The position numbers and the translations under genes are program-made. Below the pieces are notes generated by a model. It made no database searches. It had not been told where the DNA came from and saw only the letters and a list, made by a program, of their open reading frames with translations. Shown here in pieces: positions 8,673 through 17,978 of a DNA stretch of 64,000 bases (position 1 is its first letter; each line of letters opens with the position of its first letter). The stretch comes from Mesorhizobium loti (lineage in GTDB: Bacteria > Pseudomonadota > Alphaproteobacteria > Rhizobiales > Rhizobiaceae): positions 1-64,000 of the forward strand of contig NZ_QGGH01000023.1 in NCBI RefSeq assembly GCF_003148495.1. Direction: 5' to 3'.

Positions 8673-8759
8673 GAAGGAAATGATTTCGCCCCCGGTGACC
8701 CACAGAGGCGCCGGATCTTATCAGCAACCGTGCTTCCGGAAAAAAACAAGGAACAGGAT

Positions 8760-9323
8760 ATGGCACAGGAACGTAGGGATGGCGGCCGCGGCCGCGATCG
8801 TGAAGAACGCGATGACGGCATGGTGGACAAGCTCGTCCACATCAACCGCGTCGCCAAGGTCGTCAAGGGCGGCCGTCGCTTCGGTTTTGCAGCACTCGTC
8901 GTCGTCGGCGACCAGAAGGGCCGCGTCGGCTTTGGTCACGGCAAGGCGCGCGAAGTGCCGGAAGCTATCCGCAAGGCCACTGAATCGGCCAAGCGCGACA
9001 TGATCTTCGTGCCGCTGCGCTCGGGTCGTACGCTGCATCATGACGTCGAAGGACGCTGGGGCGCGGGACGCGTGCTGCTGCGCGCTGCCAAGCAAGGTAC
9101 CGGCATCATCGCCGGTGGCCCGATGCGCGCTGTCTTCGAGACGCTCGGCATGCATGACGTGGTCGCCAAGTCGATGGGTTCGTCGAACCCCTACAACATG
9201 GTTCGCGCCACCTTCGACGCGCTGAAGAGCCAGATGCATCCCAAGGATGTGGCTGCTGCTCGCGGCATCAAGTATTCGACCCTTCAGGCCCGCCGCGGCA
9301 CCGCCGTTGCGGCTGAAGAATAG
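8760..9323 (+). CDS. rpsE: 30S ribosomal protein S5
   Basis: The 187-residue product has an Arg/Asp/Glu-rich start, MAQERRDGGRGRDREERDDG, then the double-stranded-RNA-binding-like domain with VVKGGRRFGFAALVVVGDQK. The longer reading from 8730 is rejected because S5 proteins of this group start MAQERR and AACAAGGAAC gives a ribosome binding site. S5 is a fidelity and translocation protein. Confidence 0.96.
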   Translation: MAQERRDGGRGRDREERDDGMVDKLVHINRVAKVVKGGRRFGFAALVVVGDQKGRVGFGHGKAREVPEAIRKATESAKRDMIFVPLRSGRTLHHDVEGRWGAGRVLLRAAKQGTGIIAGGPMRAVFETLGMHDVVAKSMGSSNPYNMVRATFDALKSQMHPKDVAAARGIKYSTLQARRGTAVAAEE

Positions 9324-9347
9324 TCGATCTGACCAGGGATTTTGACC

Positions 9348-9545
9348 ATGGCCAAGAAAGCAACCAAGACCATCACCGTTGAGCAGATCGGTTCGCCGAT
9401 CCGCCGTCCGAAGGAACAGCGCGCGACGCTGGTCGGCCTCGGCCTCAACAAGATGCACAAGCAGCGCACACTGGAAGATACGCCCTCCGTGCGCGGCATG
9501 ATCGCTGCCGTCCAGCATCTCGTCCGCGTCGTGGACGAGGGCTGA
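9348..9545 (+). CDS. rpmD: 50S ribosomal protein L30
   Basis: The 65-residue product starts MAKKATKTITVEQIGSPIRR and contains LGLNKMHKQRTLEDTPSVRG, diagnostic of L30. A TTG two codons upstream is also open, but the ATG fits the family. It lies 24 bp after rpsE and 22 bp before rplO. Confidence 0.96.
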   Translation: MAKKATKTITVEQIGSPIRRPKEQRATLVGLGLNKMHKQRTLEDTPSVRGMIAAVQHLVRVVDEG

Positions 9546-9567
9546 GCCAGAGCGCAGGAGAACTCAG

Positions 9568-10044
9568 ATGAAACTCAACGATCTGCGTGACAAGGACGGC
9601 GCGACGCACTCCAAGAAGCGTCTCGGCCGTGGTATCGGCTCCGGCTCCGGCAAGACCGGCGGCCGCGGCGTCAAGGGCCAGAAGGCACGCTCCGGCGTCG
9701 CCATCAACGGCTTCGAGGGTGGCCAGATGCCGCTCTACCGGCGCCTGCCGAAGCGTGGCTTCAACAACATCTTCGCCAAGAGCTTCACTGTCGTGTCGCT
9801 GGCCCGCATCCAGGTGGCCATCGACGCCAAGAAGCTCGACGCCAAGGCAACCGTGACGGCTGAATCGCTGGTTGCCGCCGGCGTCATCCGCCGCGTCAAG
9901 GACGGTGTGCGCATCCTCTCGGACGGCGAGATCAAGGCGAAGCTGGCCTTTGACGTTGCCGGCGCCTCCAAGGCCGCGATCGAGAAGATCGAAAAGGCCG
10001 GCGGTTCGGTCAAGCTGCCGCAGGAAAAGGCAGCTGCTGAGTAA
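9568..10044 (+). CDS. rplO: 50S ribosomal protein L15
   Basis: The 158-residue product has the Gly-rich basic N-terminal arm KKRLGRGIGSGSGKTGGRGV and GFEGGQMPLYRRLPKRGF, the L15 signature. L15 threads deep into 23S rRNA late in assembly. It is followed by 193 bp before secY. Confidence 0.97.
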   Translation: MKLNDLRDKDGATHSKKRLGRGIGSGSGKTGGRGVKGQKARSGVAINGFEGGQMPLYRRLPKRGFNNIFAKSFTVVSLARIQVAIDAKKLDAKATVTAESLVAAGVIRRVKDGVRILSDGEIKAKLAFDVAGASKAAIEKIEKAGGSVKLPQEKAAAE

Positions 10045-10118
10045 CGGCAATTTGAAGCGCGATCGGCCGGAGCGGGATCCGTTCTTGCTCACGATTGCGC
10101 TTTGATCTGCTCGATTAG

Positions 10119-10140
10119 GCGGCCGCGTCAACGCGGCCGC
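10119..10140 (+). other. Perfect GC hairpin between rplO and secY
   Basis: GCGGCCGCGT and ACGCGGCCGC are exact 10-base arms separated by two bases, so the real loop takes the closing pairs. The following bases TTGCATGTTT give only a weak U-tract. It could attenuate secY relative to the ribosomal genes or simply be an intercistronic stability element. Confidence 0.55.
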
Positions 10141-10237
10141 TTGCATGTTTAGAGCCCGGAGCTTATCTCGTGAGCTTCGGTGAAACGCACCGCCTGACCT
10201 CAAGGGCCATCAAGCGTTACCAAGCGGAGAATCAGGC

Positions 10238-11574
<1,337 letters not shown>

Positions 11575-11578
<4 letters not shown>

Positions 11579-12171
11579 GGTTGATATTGCTTGGGCCGCC
11601 AGGAGCGGGCAAGGGGACGCAAGCACAAAGACTGGTAGAAAAACACGGCATACCCCAGCTTTCGACGGGCGACATGCTGCGTGCTGCCGTCCAGGCAGGC
11701 ACCGAAGTCGGCAAGCGCGCCAAGGCGGTGATGGATGCCGGTGAGCTGGTCTCCGACGCCATCGTCAACGCGATCGTCGCCGAGCGTATCGATCAGGCAG
11801 ATTGTGCCAAGGGGTTCATCCTCGACGGATATCCGCGGACCCTGGTGCAGGCGGACGCGGTCGAGCAGATGCTTTCGGATCGCTCCCAGGGCCTCGACGC
11901 CGTCGTTGAACTCGTCGTCGACGACAAGGCGCTGGTTGGGCGTATAGTCAAGCGCGCCAACGAGGCACAGGCCGCCGGTCTGCCCGTTCGCAAGGACGAC
12001 AATCCGACCGTGTTCGAAGAGCGTCTGAGGGAATACTACAAGAAGACGTCGCCGCTGATTGGCTACTACTACGCCAAGGGCAAGCTCCGGAGCGTCGACG
12101 GCATGGCCGATATCGATGCCGTGACGGAACAGATCGAAGCGGTGCTCAAGGACGCAACGCGGGGAAATTAA
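11575..12171 (+). CDS. adk: Adenylate kinase, short-LID form
   Basis: The product is 198 residues and interconverts ATP, AMP and ADP. The P-loop GPPGAGKGTQAQRL is at residues 7-20, and the AMP-binding segment STGDMLRAAV and DGYPRTLVQA are present. The chain passes from RIVKRANEAQ to LPVRKDDNPTVFEERLREYY with no zinc-type or long LID, so it is the short form common in alphaproteobacteria (E. coli Adk has 214 residues). Its location between secY and rpsM is conserved in many bacteria. Confidence 0.97.
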
Positions 12172-12381
12172 CGATTGCACTTGACGGAAGCGGTTCGCTG
12201 CGGTATGGCGGCCCGTCTTCCTATCAGGCATGAGCTTTGCTTGTCCGCAAGGGCAAGGCAGCTGCTTTGAACTGGAAACTCCCGCATGGGCCGGCCTCCA
12301 CCGGACGCGGGGCAACTTAAGATAGCGCCGGGCCTGCCTTGTTTTTGAGGATTGGCCGGCCCACATGGAGAAGGGAAGAAC

Positions 12382-12750
12382 ATGGCTCGTATAGCCGGCG
12401 TCAATATTCCGACCAACAAGCGCGTTGTCATTGCGCTTCAGTACATTCACGGCATTGGCAAGAAGTTCGCCCAGGAGATCGTCGACAAGGTCGGCATCCC
12501 GGCCGAGCGTCGCGTCAACCAGCTGACCGACGCGGAAGTGCTGCAGATCCGCGAAACCATCGACCGCGACTACCAGGTCGAAGGCGACCTGCGCCGCGAA
12601 GTCTCGATGAACATCAAGCGGCTCATGGACCTCGGCTGCTACCGCGGCCTGCGTCACCGCCGCTCGCTGCCGGTCCGCGGCCAGCGCACGCATACCAATG
12701 CGCGCACCCGCAAGGGCCCGGCCAAGTCGATCGCCGGCAAGAAGAAGTAA
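12382..12750 (+). CDS. rpsM: 30S ribosomal protein S13
   Basis: The 122-residue product starts MARIAGVNIPTNKRVVIALQ and ends with RGQRTHTNARTRKGPAKSIA, the basic tail that reaches tRNA sites. An in-frame ATG ten codons upstream is rejected because the family starts MARIAGV and AAGGGAAGAAC precedes this ATG. It opens the alpha cluster 210 bp after adk. That gap shows no gene. Confidence 0.97.
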   Translation: MARIAGVNIPTNKRVVIALQYIHGIGKKFAQEIVDKVGIPAERRVNQLTDAEVLQIRETIDRDYQVEGDLRREVSMNIKRLMDLGCYRGLRHRRSLPVRGQRTHTNARTRKGPAKSIAGKKK

Positions 12751-12753
12751 TTT

Positions 12754-12840
12754 AGGGCAGTAAGGGAGTAGGGCGGTAAGGCAATAGGATCGGCAGACAT
12801 ACTGCCTACTGCCATATTCCCCTGCTGCCTTTCTCCTAGG
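12754..12840 (+). repeat. Purine-rich short-repeat palindrome between rpsM and rpsK
   Basis: The left half is a run of imperfect 7-8 base units related to GGCAGTA/GGGAGTA/GGCGGTA/GGCAATA at 12754-12788. The right half at 12801-12840 (CTGCCTACTGCC, then CCCCTGCTGCC) is its imperfect inverted complement. The strand asymmetry and regular units are unlike the flanking coding sequence. It looks like a mobile or slippage-prone intergenic element. Confidence 0.55.
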
Positions 12841-12889
12841 TGGAGCCGCTGGCATTACGGCGGTGTAGAGATCAACTGAAAGGACTGTC

Positions 12890-13279
12890 ATGGCCAAGGA
12901 AGCCGCTCGTGTTCGCCGTCGCGAACGCAAGAACATCTCGTCGGGCGTTGCCCACGTCAATTCGACCTTCAACAACACGATGATCACCATCACCGACGCG
13001 CAGGGCAATTCGATTGCCTGGTCGTCGGCCGGTGCCCAGGGCTTCAAGGGGTCGCGCAAGTCGACCCCGTTCGCTGCTCAGATGGCTGCCGAGGATGTTG
13101 CCAAGAAGGCCCAGGAACACGGCATGCGCATGCTCGAAGTCGAGGTCTGCGGACCTGGCTCCGGTCGTGAGTCGGCACTGCGCGCCCTGCAGGCGGCAGG
13201 CTTCACCATCACCTCGATCCGTGATGTGACGCCGATCCCGCACAATGGCTGCCGCCCGCGCAAGAAGCGTCGCGTCTAA
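12890..13279 (+). CDS. rpsK: 30S ribosomal protein S11
   Basis: The 129-residue product contains GVAHVNSTFNNTMITITDAQ and ends IPHNGCRPRKKRRV, both diagnostic of S11 in the platform of the 30S subunit. The start lies 139 bp after rpsM, separated by a repeat element. Two hairpins follow before rpoA. Confidence 0.97.
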   Translation: MAKEAARVRRRERKNISSGVAHVNSTFNNTMITITDAQGNSIAWSSAGAQGFKGSRKSTPFAAQMAAEDVAKKAQEHGMRMLEVEVCGPGSGRESALRALQAAGFTITSIRDVTPIPHNGCRPRKKRRV

Positions 13280-13300
13280 GCAATTTACCGAACGTCGCGC

Positions 13301-13319
13301 GAGCGCCCCTTGGGCGCTC
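13301..13319 (+). other. First hairpin in the rpsK-rpoA gap
   Basis: GAGCGCCC and GGGCGCTC pair perfectly around CTT. There is no U-run (CTCCAC follows), so it is probably an intercistronic stability or processing hairpin. Confidence 0.5.
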
Positions 13320-13339
13320 CTCCACGGCATTCCAGGTCG

Positions 13340-13364
13340 CCCGCCACGATTGGATGGTGGCGGG
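13340..13364 (+). other. Second hairpin in the rpsK-rpoA gap
   Basis: CCCGCCAC and GTGGCGGG pair perfectly around a 9-base loop. It ends 19 bp before the rpoA start codon, close enough to affect rpoA translation initiation, which the sequence alone cannot show. Confidence 0.5.
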
Positions 13365-13383
13365 TCAACGGAAGGAAAGCATC

Positions 13384-14394
13384 ATGATCCAGAAAAATTG
13401 GCAGGAACTGATCAAGCCGAACAAGATCGAGTTCTCGTCGAAGAAGAAGACGCTGACCACGCTGGTCGCCGAGCCGCTCGAGCGTGGCTTTGGCCTGACG
13501 CTGGGCAACGCGCTGCGCCGCGTGCTTCTGTCTTCGCTGCGCGGTGCGGCTGTCACCGCCGTGCAGATCGACGGCGTTCTGCATGAATTCTCGTCCATCG
13601 CCGGTGTGCGCGAGGACGTGACCGACATCGTCCTCAACATCAAGGAAATCGCCATCCGCATGGAAGGCGATGGCCCCAAGCGCATGGTCGTTCGCAAGCA
13701 GGGACCGGGTGCGGTTCTTGCCGGCGACATCCAGACGGTTGGCGACGTCGAGATCCTCAACCCCGACCACGTCATCTGCACGCTGGACGAAGGCGCTGAA
13801 ATCCGCATGGAATTCACCGTCGACACCGGCAAGGGTTACGTGCCGGCCGACCGCAACCGCGCCGAAGACGCGCCGATCGGCCTGATCCCGGTCGACAGCC
13901 TCTATTCGCCGGTCAAGAAGGTCTCCTACAAGGTCGAGAACACCCGCGAGGGCCAGGTTCTCGACTATGACAAGCTGACCATGACCATCGAGACCGACGG
14001 TTCGATCACCGGCGAGGACGCGGTGGCTTTCGCCGCCCGCATCCTGCAGGACCAGCTCGGCCTGTTCGTCAACTTCGACGAGCCGCAGAAGGAAGTCGCC
14101 GCCGAGGCCGTCACCGAGCTCGCCTTCAACCCGGCGCTGCTCAAGAAGGTCGACGAACTCGAGCTTTCGGTGCGTTCGGCCAACTGCCTGAAGAACGACA
14201 ACATCGTCTATATCGGCGACCTGATCCAGAAGACCGAAGCCGAGATGCTGCGCACCCCGAACTTCGGCCGCAAGTCGCTGAACGAGATCAAGGAAGTCCT
14301 GGCGGCGATGGGCCTGCACCTCGGCATGGAAGTGCCGGACTGGCCGCCGGAAAACATCGAAGACCTCGCCAAGCGTTACGAAGACCAATATTGA
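13384..14394 (+). CDS. rpoA: RNA polymerase alpha subunit
   Basis: The 336-residue product starts MIQKNWQELIKPNKIEFSSK. The N-terminal assembly domain shows LERGFGLTLGNALRRVLLSS. The C-terminal domain shows LSVRSANCLKNDNIVYIGDL and RTPNFGRKSLNEIKEVLAAM, the DNA- and activator-binding helices. A reading from 13354 would add ten unrelated residues, while GGAAAGCATC precedes this ATG. It lies in the alpha cluster between rpsK and rplQ. Confidence 0.98.
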   Translation: MIQKNWQELIKPNKIEFSSKKKTLTTLVAEPLERGFGLTLGNALRRVLLSSLRGAAVTAVQIDGVLHEFSSIAGVREDVTDIVLNIKEIAIRMEGDGPKRMVVRKQGPGAVLAGDIQTVGDVEILNPDHVICTLDEGAEIRMEFTVDTGKGYVPADRNRAEDAPIGLIPVDSLYSPVKKVSYKVENTREGQVLDYDKLTMTIETDGSITGEDAVAFAARILQDQLGLFVNFDEPQKEVAAEAVTELAFNPALLKKVDELELSVRSANCLKNDNIVYIGDLIQKTEAEMLRTPNFGRKSLNEIKEVLAAMGLHLGMEVPDWPPENIEDLAKRYEDQY

Positions 14395-14445
14395 GCATGA
14401 ATTCCAAGGATCGGCGGCGTGGGCCGCTCGATCCGACGGTCATGC
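14395..14445 (+). repeat. Long palindrome between rpoA and rplQ
   Basis: It begins directly after the rpoA stop. Outer arms GCATGA and TCATGC enclose GGATCGGCGGC and GCCGCTCGATCC, which pair with one bulge around a short loop. The GCATGA ends match the other intergenic palindromes of this window, so it is probably a member or relative of that family. Confidence 0.5.
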
Positions 14446-14498
14446 GGAAAACCATCAGAGGCCTCGGCCTCTTGAACAACTGAAGAAGGAAAAGAGCC

Positions 14499-14930
14499 AT
14501 GCGCCACGGTTTCAAAGGCCGTCGCTTCGCCCGAAGCATTAGCCATCGCAAGTCGATGTTCGCCAACCTCGCCGTGTCGCTGCTCGAGCATGAGCAGATC
14601 GTCACCACCCTGCCGAAGGCGAAGGATTTGCGTCCGATCGTCGAGAAGCTGGTGACGCTCGGTAAGCGCGGCGACCTGCACGCCCGCCGCCAGGTGATCG
14701 CGCAGATCGGTAACGAAGGCGTCGTCAAGCGCCTGTTCGACACCATCGCTCCGCGCTATGCCAACCGCAACGGCGGCTATCTGCGCATCATGAAGGCCGG
14801 CTTCCGCCACGGTGACAACGCCGCGATGGCCGTCATCGAGTTCGTCGATCGCGACACCTCGGCCAAGGGCGCCGGCGACCGCGCTCGTATCGAAGCCGAA
14901 GGCACCGACGCGGACGCCGCAGCCGCATAA
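14499..14930 (+). CDS. rplQ: 50S ribosomal protein L17
   Basis: The 143-residue product starts MRHGFKGRRFARSISHRKSM and contains LHARRQVIAQIGNEGVVKRL and NGGYLRIMKAGFRHGDNAAM. The tail beyond about residue 120 is Ala/Asp-rich, a rhizobial extension of L17. It ends the ribosomal block and is followed 24 bp later by a strong terminator. Confidence 0.97.
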   Translation: MRHGFKGRRFARSISHRKSMFANLAVSLLEHEQIVTTLPKAKDLRPIVEKLVTLGKRGDLHARRQVIAQIGNEGVVKRLFDTIAPRYANRNGGYLRIMKAGFRHGDNAAMAVIEFVDRDTSAKGAGDRARIEAEGTDADAAAA

Positions 14931-14954
14931 GGCTCGGTTCTCCGGATTGAATTC

Positions 14955-14979
14955 AAAGGGGCCTGCGGGCCCCTTTTTT
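14955..14979 (+). terminator. Rho-independent terminator after rplQ
   Basis: AAAGGGGCC pairs with GGCCCCTTT around TGCG and runs into TTTTTT. It closes the tuf/S10/spc/alpha transcription unit and separates it from the protease gene. Confidence 0.9.
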
Positions 14980-15130
14980 GTTTTCTGGAAGCAGTAGATT
15001 GCGGCCAAAGCCGATCTTTTGGCCAGAACCAAGGGTGTTTGCCCAAAATAATCGGATTTCAGCGGCTTAGCCTTTCATTTTGCACAATCGTCGGGACAAT
15101 GCCCCCGAACTTGCCTTGGAGGATTCGCGA

Positions 15131-16618
15131 ATGCGCGCCAACCGACTGTCCCTTGTTCTGCTCTTCGCCATGATGGCGTTTGCGGCCGCGCCGGTGGTCA
15201 GGCAGGCGTTGGCCGAGGAGACCAAGACCGATCCCGGTCTGTCCGATGTGCTGACCGATCTGCTGCATGGCGTCGAAGGCGAGAACGCCACGTCTGGTCC
15301 CGACAAGCGTGTGCCGTTCGGCCGCGAGGAGGTGCAGCTGTCGTTTGCGCCGCTGGTCAAGCAGACGGCGCCGGCCGTGGTCAATGTCTATGCCTCGCAG
15401 ACCGCCAAGGTGACATCGCCTTTCGACGGCGATCCCTTCTTCGAGGAATTCTTCGGTCGTTCGCAGCCGCGGGCGCAGTCTTCCCTGGGTTCCGGCGTGC
15501 TGGTCGACCCGACCGGCGTCGTGGTCACCAATTACCACGTCATCAAGGATGCCGATCAGGTCAAGGTGGCGACCGCGGACGGGCGCGAGTTCGACAGCAA
15601 AGTGCTGCTCAAGGACGAGACGCTCGACCTTGCCGTGCTCAAGATCACCTCGGACAAGCCGTTTCCGGTCATTGCCATCGGCGATTCCGATGCGCTCGAG
15701 GTCGGCGATCTGCTGCTGGCCATCGGCAACCCCTTTGGCGTCGGTCAGACCACCACCAGCGGTATCGTCTCGGCACTTGCCCGCAGCCATATCGGTGTTT
15801 CCGACTCAAGCTTCTTCATCCAGACCGACGCCGCAATCAATCCGGGCAATTCCGGCGGTGCGCTGATCAACATGGGCGGCCAGCTGGTCGGCATCAACAC
15901 GGCCATCTACAGCCGCAGCGGCGGCTCAATCGGCATTGGCTTTGCCATTCCCTCGAACATGGTTCGCGCCTTTGCCGACGCGGCCAAGGCCGGGCTCGAC
16001 TTCTTCGAGCGGCCCTATATCGGCGCCGAGTTCGAAGCGGTGACGCCGCAGATCGCCGAATCGCTCGGCATGGAGAAGCCGACCGGTGCACTGGTCTCGT
16101 CCGTCGAGGCGACCGGACCGGCCGCCAAGGCAGGGCTCAAGCCCGGTGACGTCGTGCTGCAGCTCAACGGCAAGCCGGTCGAAAGCATCGAAGCTCTGGA
16201 CTACCGGATGGCGACGCTGTCGATAGGCACCACCGCGAATTTCGCGGTTCTGACCAAAGGCCAGCAAGCGGCGATGGACATCGCGCTGGAGCGCGCTCCG
16301 GAAGGCATGAAGGCTGCCGAAGTGACGCTGCACGGCCGCAGCCCGTTCTCAGGTGCCAAGGTCGCGGAACTATCGCCTCGGCTCGCCCAGAAGCTTGGCC
16401 TGCGCACCGACATCAAGGGCGTCACCGTGGTCGACATCAACCGTGATTCGCCGGCCGCCGATTTCGGTTTCCAGCCGGGCGACATCGTGCGCGAAGTGAA
16501 CGGCACCACCATCGATACCGCCGCGACCCTGGAGCAGGCGGCCAAGACGGATACGCGCTGGTGGCGCTTTACCGTAGAGCGTGGCGGGCAGATACTGCGT
16601 CAGGTGTTGCGTTATTAG
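15131..16618 (+). CDS. DegP/HtrA-type periplasmic serine protease
   Basis: From the ATG at 15131 the product is 495 residues with a signal peptide (MRANRLSLVLLFAMMAFAAA, likely cut after about residue 28). GGAGG lies 8 bp upstream, and a reading from 15080 would put 17 polar residues before the signal. The trypsin-like domain has a full triad: His in TNYHVI (about 136), Asp in LDLAVLKI (about 166) and Ser in NPGNSGGAL (about 240). Two PDZ domains follow, at about 290-370 and 395-490. It degrades or refolds damaged envelope proteins. It stands alone after the ribosomal terminator, 47 bp before rarA. The exact Deg paralogue cannot be named. Confidence 0.93.
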   Translation: MRANRLSLVLLFAMMAFAAAPVVRQALAEETKTDPGLSDVLTDLLHGVEGENATSGPDKRVPFGREEVQLSFAPLVKQTAPAVVNVYASQTAKVTSPFDGDPFFEEFFGRSQPRAQSSLGSGVLVDPTGVVVTNYHVIKDADQVKVATADGREFDSKVLLKDETLDLAVLKITSDKPFPVIAIGDSDALEVGDLLLAIGNPFGVGQTTTSGIVSALARSHIGVSDSSFFIQTDAAINPGNSGGALINMGGQLVGINTAIYSRSGGSIGIGFAIPSNMVRAFADAAKAGLDFFERPYIGAEFEAVTPQIAESLGMEKPTGALVSSVEATGPAAKAGLKPGDVVLQLNGKPVESIEALDYRMATLSIGTTANFAVLTKGQQAAMDIALERAPEGMKAAEVTLHGRSPFSGAKVAELSPRLAQKLGLRTDIKGVTVVDINRDSPAADFGFQPGDIVREVNGTTIDTAATLEQAAKTDTRWWRFTVERGGQILRQVLRY

Positions 16619-16648
16619 AGCACGACCCATGAATTCGGGCTCATGCTC
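16618..16648 (+). repeat. Imperfect palindrome between the protease gene and rarA
   Basis: GAGCACGACCC and GGGCTCATGCTC pair with two differences around an ATGAATTC-type centre. The GAGCATGA ends resemble the other intergenic palindromes of this window. It begins on the last base of the protease stop codon. Confidence 0.5.
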
Positions 16649-16665
16649 CAACGAAAAAGAAGTGC

Positions 16666-17973
16666 ATGGCCGATCTGTTCAGCGTCGATGAACCGGAAAA
16701 GGTGCCGCTTGGGCGGCCGCTGGCCGACAGGCTGCGGCCGAAGAATCTTGGCGAGGTCGTCGGCCAGGAACATCTGACCGGCCCTGACGGCGCGCTGACC
16801 CGGCTGATCGGTTCGGGTTCGCTCGGTTCGATGATCTTCTGGGGGCCGCCCGGCACCGGCAAGACCACCGTGGCGCGCTTGCTTGCCGGTGAAACCAGCC
16901 TTGCCTTCGAGCAGATATCGGCTGTCTTTTCCGGCGTCGCCGATCTGAAGAAGGTGTTTGAGGCAGCCAAGCTGCGCCGCACCAATGGCCGCCAGACCTT
17001 GCTGTTCGTCGACGAGATCCATCGCTTCAACCGCGCCCAGCAGGACAGTTTCCTCCCTGTCATGGAAGACGGAACCGTCGTGCTGGTTGGCGCCACGACC
17101 GAAAACCCGTCCTTCGAACTGAATGCCGCTCTGCTGTCGCGCGCGCGCGTTCTGGTCTTCCATTCGCTGGGCGAGGAGAGCATCGCCAAGCTGATGACGC
17201 GGGCCGAGGAAACCGAGGGCAGGGCGCTGCCGCTCGACGACGAGGCGCGCGCCATGCTGATCCGCATGAGCGATGGCGACGGCCGTGCCTCCCTTACCCT
17301 GGCAGAGGAAGTCTGGCGGGCAGCAAAGCCTGGCGAGGTCTTCGATCCTGAGGGATTGCAGCGCATCGTGCAGCGCCGCGCGCCGATCTACGACAAGGGC
17401 CAGGACGGCCATTACAATCTGATCTCGGCGCTGCACAAATCGGTGCGTGGTTCGGATCCCGACGCGGCTCTCTACTATCTTGCGCGTATGTTCGATGCCG
17501 GCGAGGATCCGCTCTATCTTGGCCGCCGGCTGGTGCGCATGGCGATGGAGGACATCGGCCTTGCCGACCCGCAGGCGCTTGTCGTCGCCAACGCCGCTAA
17601 GGATGCCTACGACTATCTCGGCTCGCCCGAGGGCGAACTCGCCTTTGCCGAGGCCACCGTCTATCTCGCCACCGCACCCAAATCCAACGCCGTCTACAAC
17701 GCTTTCAAAGCGGCCACGCGGGCCGCGAAGGAACATGGCTCGCTGCTGCCGCCCAAGCACATCCTCAACGCGCCGACCAAGCTGATGAAAGAGGAGGATT
17801 ACGGCGCCGGCTATCGTTACGACCATGACGAGCCGGATGCCTTTTCGGGGCAGGATTACTTTCCCGAGAAGATGGGCCGCCAGACCTTCTATGATCCGCC
17901 CGAGCGCGGCTTCGAGCGCGACATCAGGAAGCGGCTCGATTATTGGGCGAAGCTGCGCAAAGAGCGGGAATAG
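16666..17973 (+). CDS. rarA: Replication-associated recombination protein A (RarA/MgsA, clamp-loader-like AAA+ ATPase)
   Basis: The 435-residue product starts MADLFSVDEPEKVPLGRPLA and follows the family line LADRLRPKNLGEVVGQEHL. The Walker A motif GPPGTGKTTVARLLAG is near residue 60, and Walker B LLFVDEIHRFNRAQQD near 113. Sensor region LVGATTENPSFELNAALLSR and the tetramerisation domain with ALYYLARMFDAGEDPLYLGR follow. RarA acts at stalled replication forks with SSB. Length matches the family. It is likely co-transcribed with the DUF930 gene, which starts 5 bp after its stop. Confidence 0.95.
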   Translation: MADLFSVDEPEKVPLGRPLADRLRPKNLGEVVGQEHLTGPDGALTRLIGSGSLGSMIFWGPPGTGKTTVARLLAGETSLAFEQISAVFSGVADLKKVFEAAKLRRTNGRQTLLFVDEIHRFNRAQQDSFLPVMEDGTVVLVGATTENPSFELNAALLSRARVLVFHSLGEESIAKLMTRAEETEGRALPLDDEARAMLIRMSDGDGRASLTLAEEVWRAAKPGEVFDPEGLQRIVQRRAPIYDKGQDGHYNLISALHKSVRGSDPDAALYYLARMFDAGEDPLYLGRRLVRMAMEDIGLADPQALVVANAAKDAYDYLGSPEGELAFAEATVYLATAPKSNAVYNAFKAATRAAKEHGSLLPPKHILNAPTKLMKEEDYGAGYRYDHDEPDAFSGQDYFPEKMGRQTFYDPPERGFERDIRKRLDYWAKLRKERE

Positions 17974-17978
17974 CGGGT

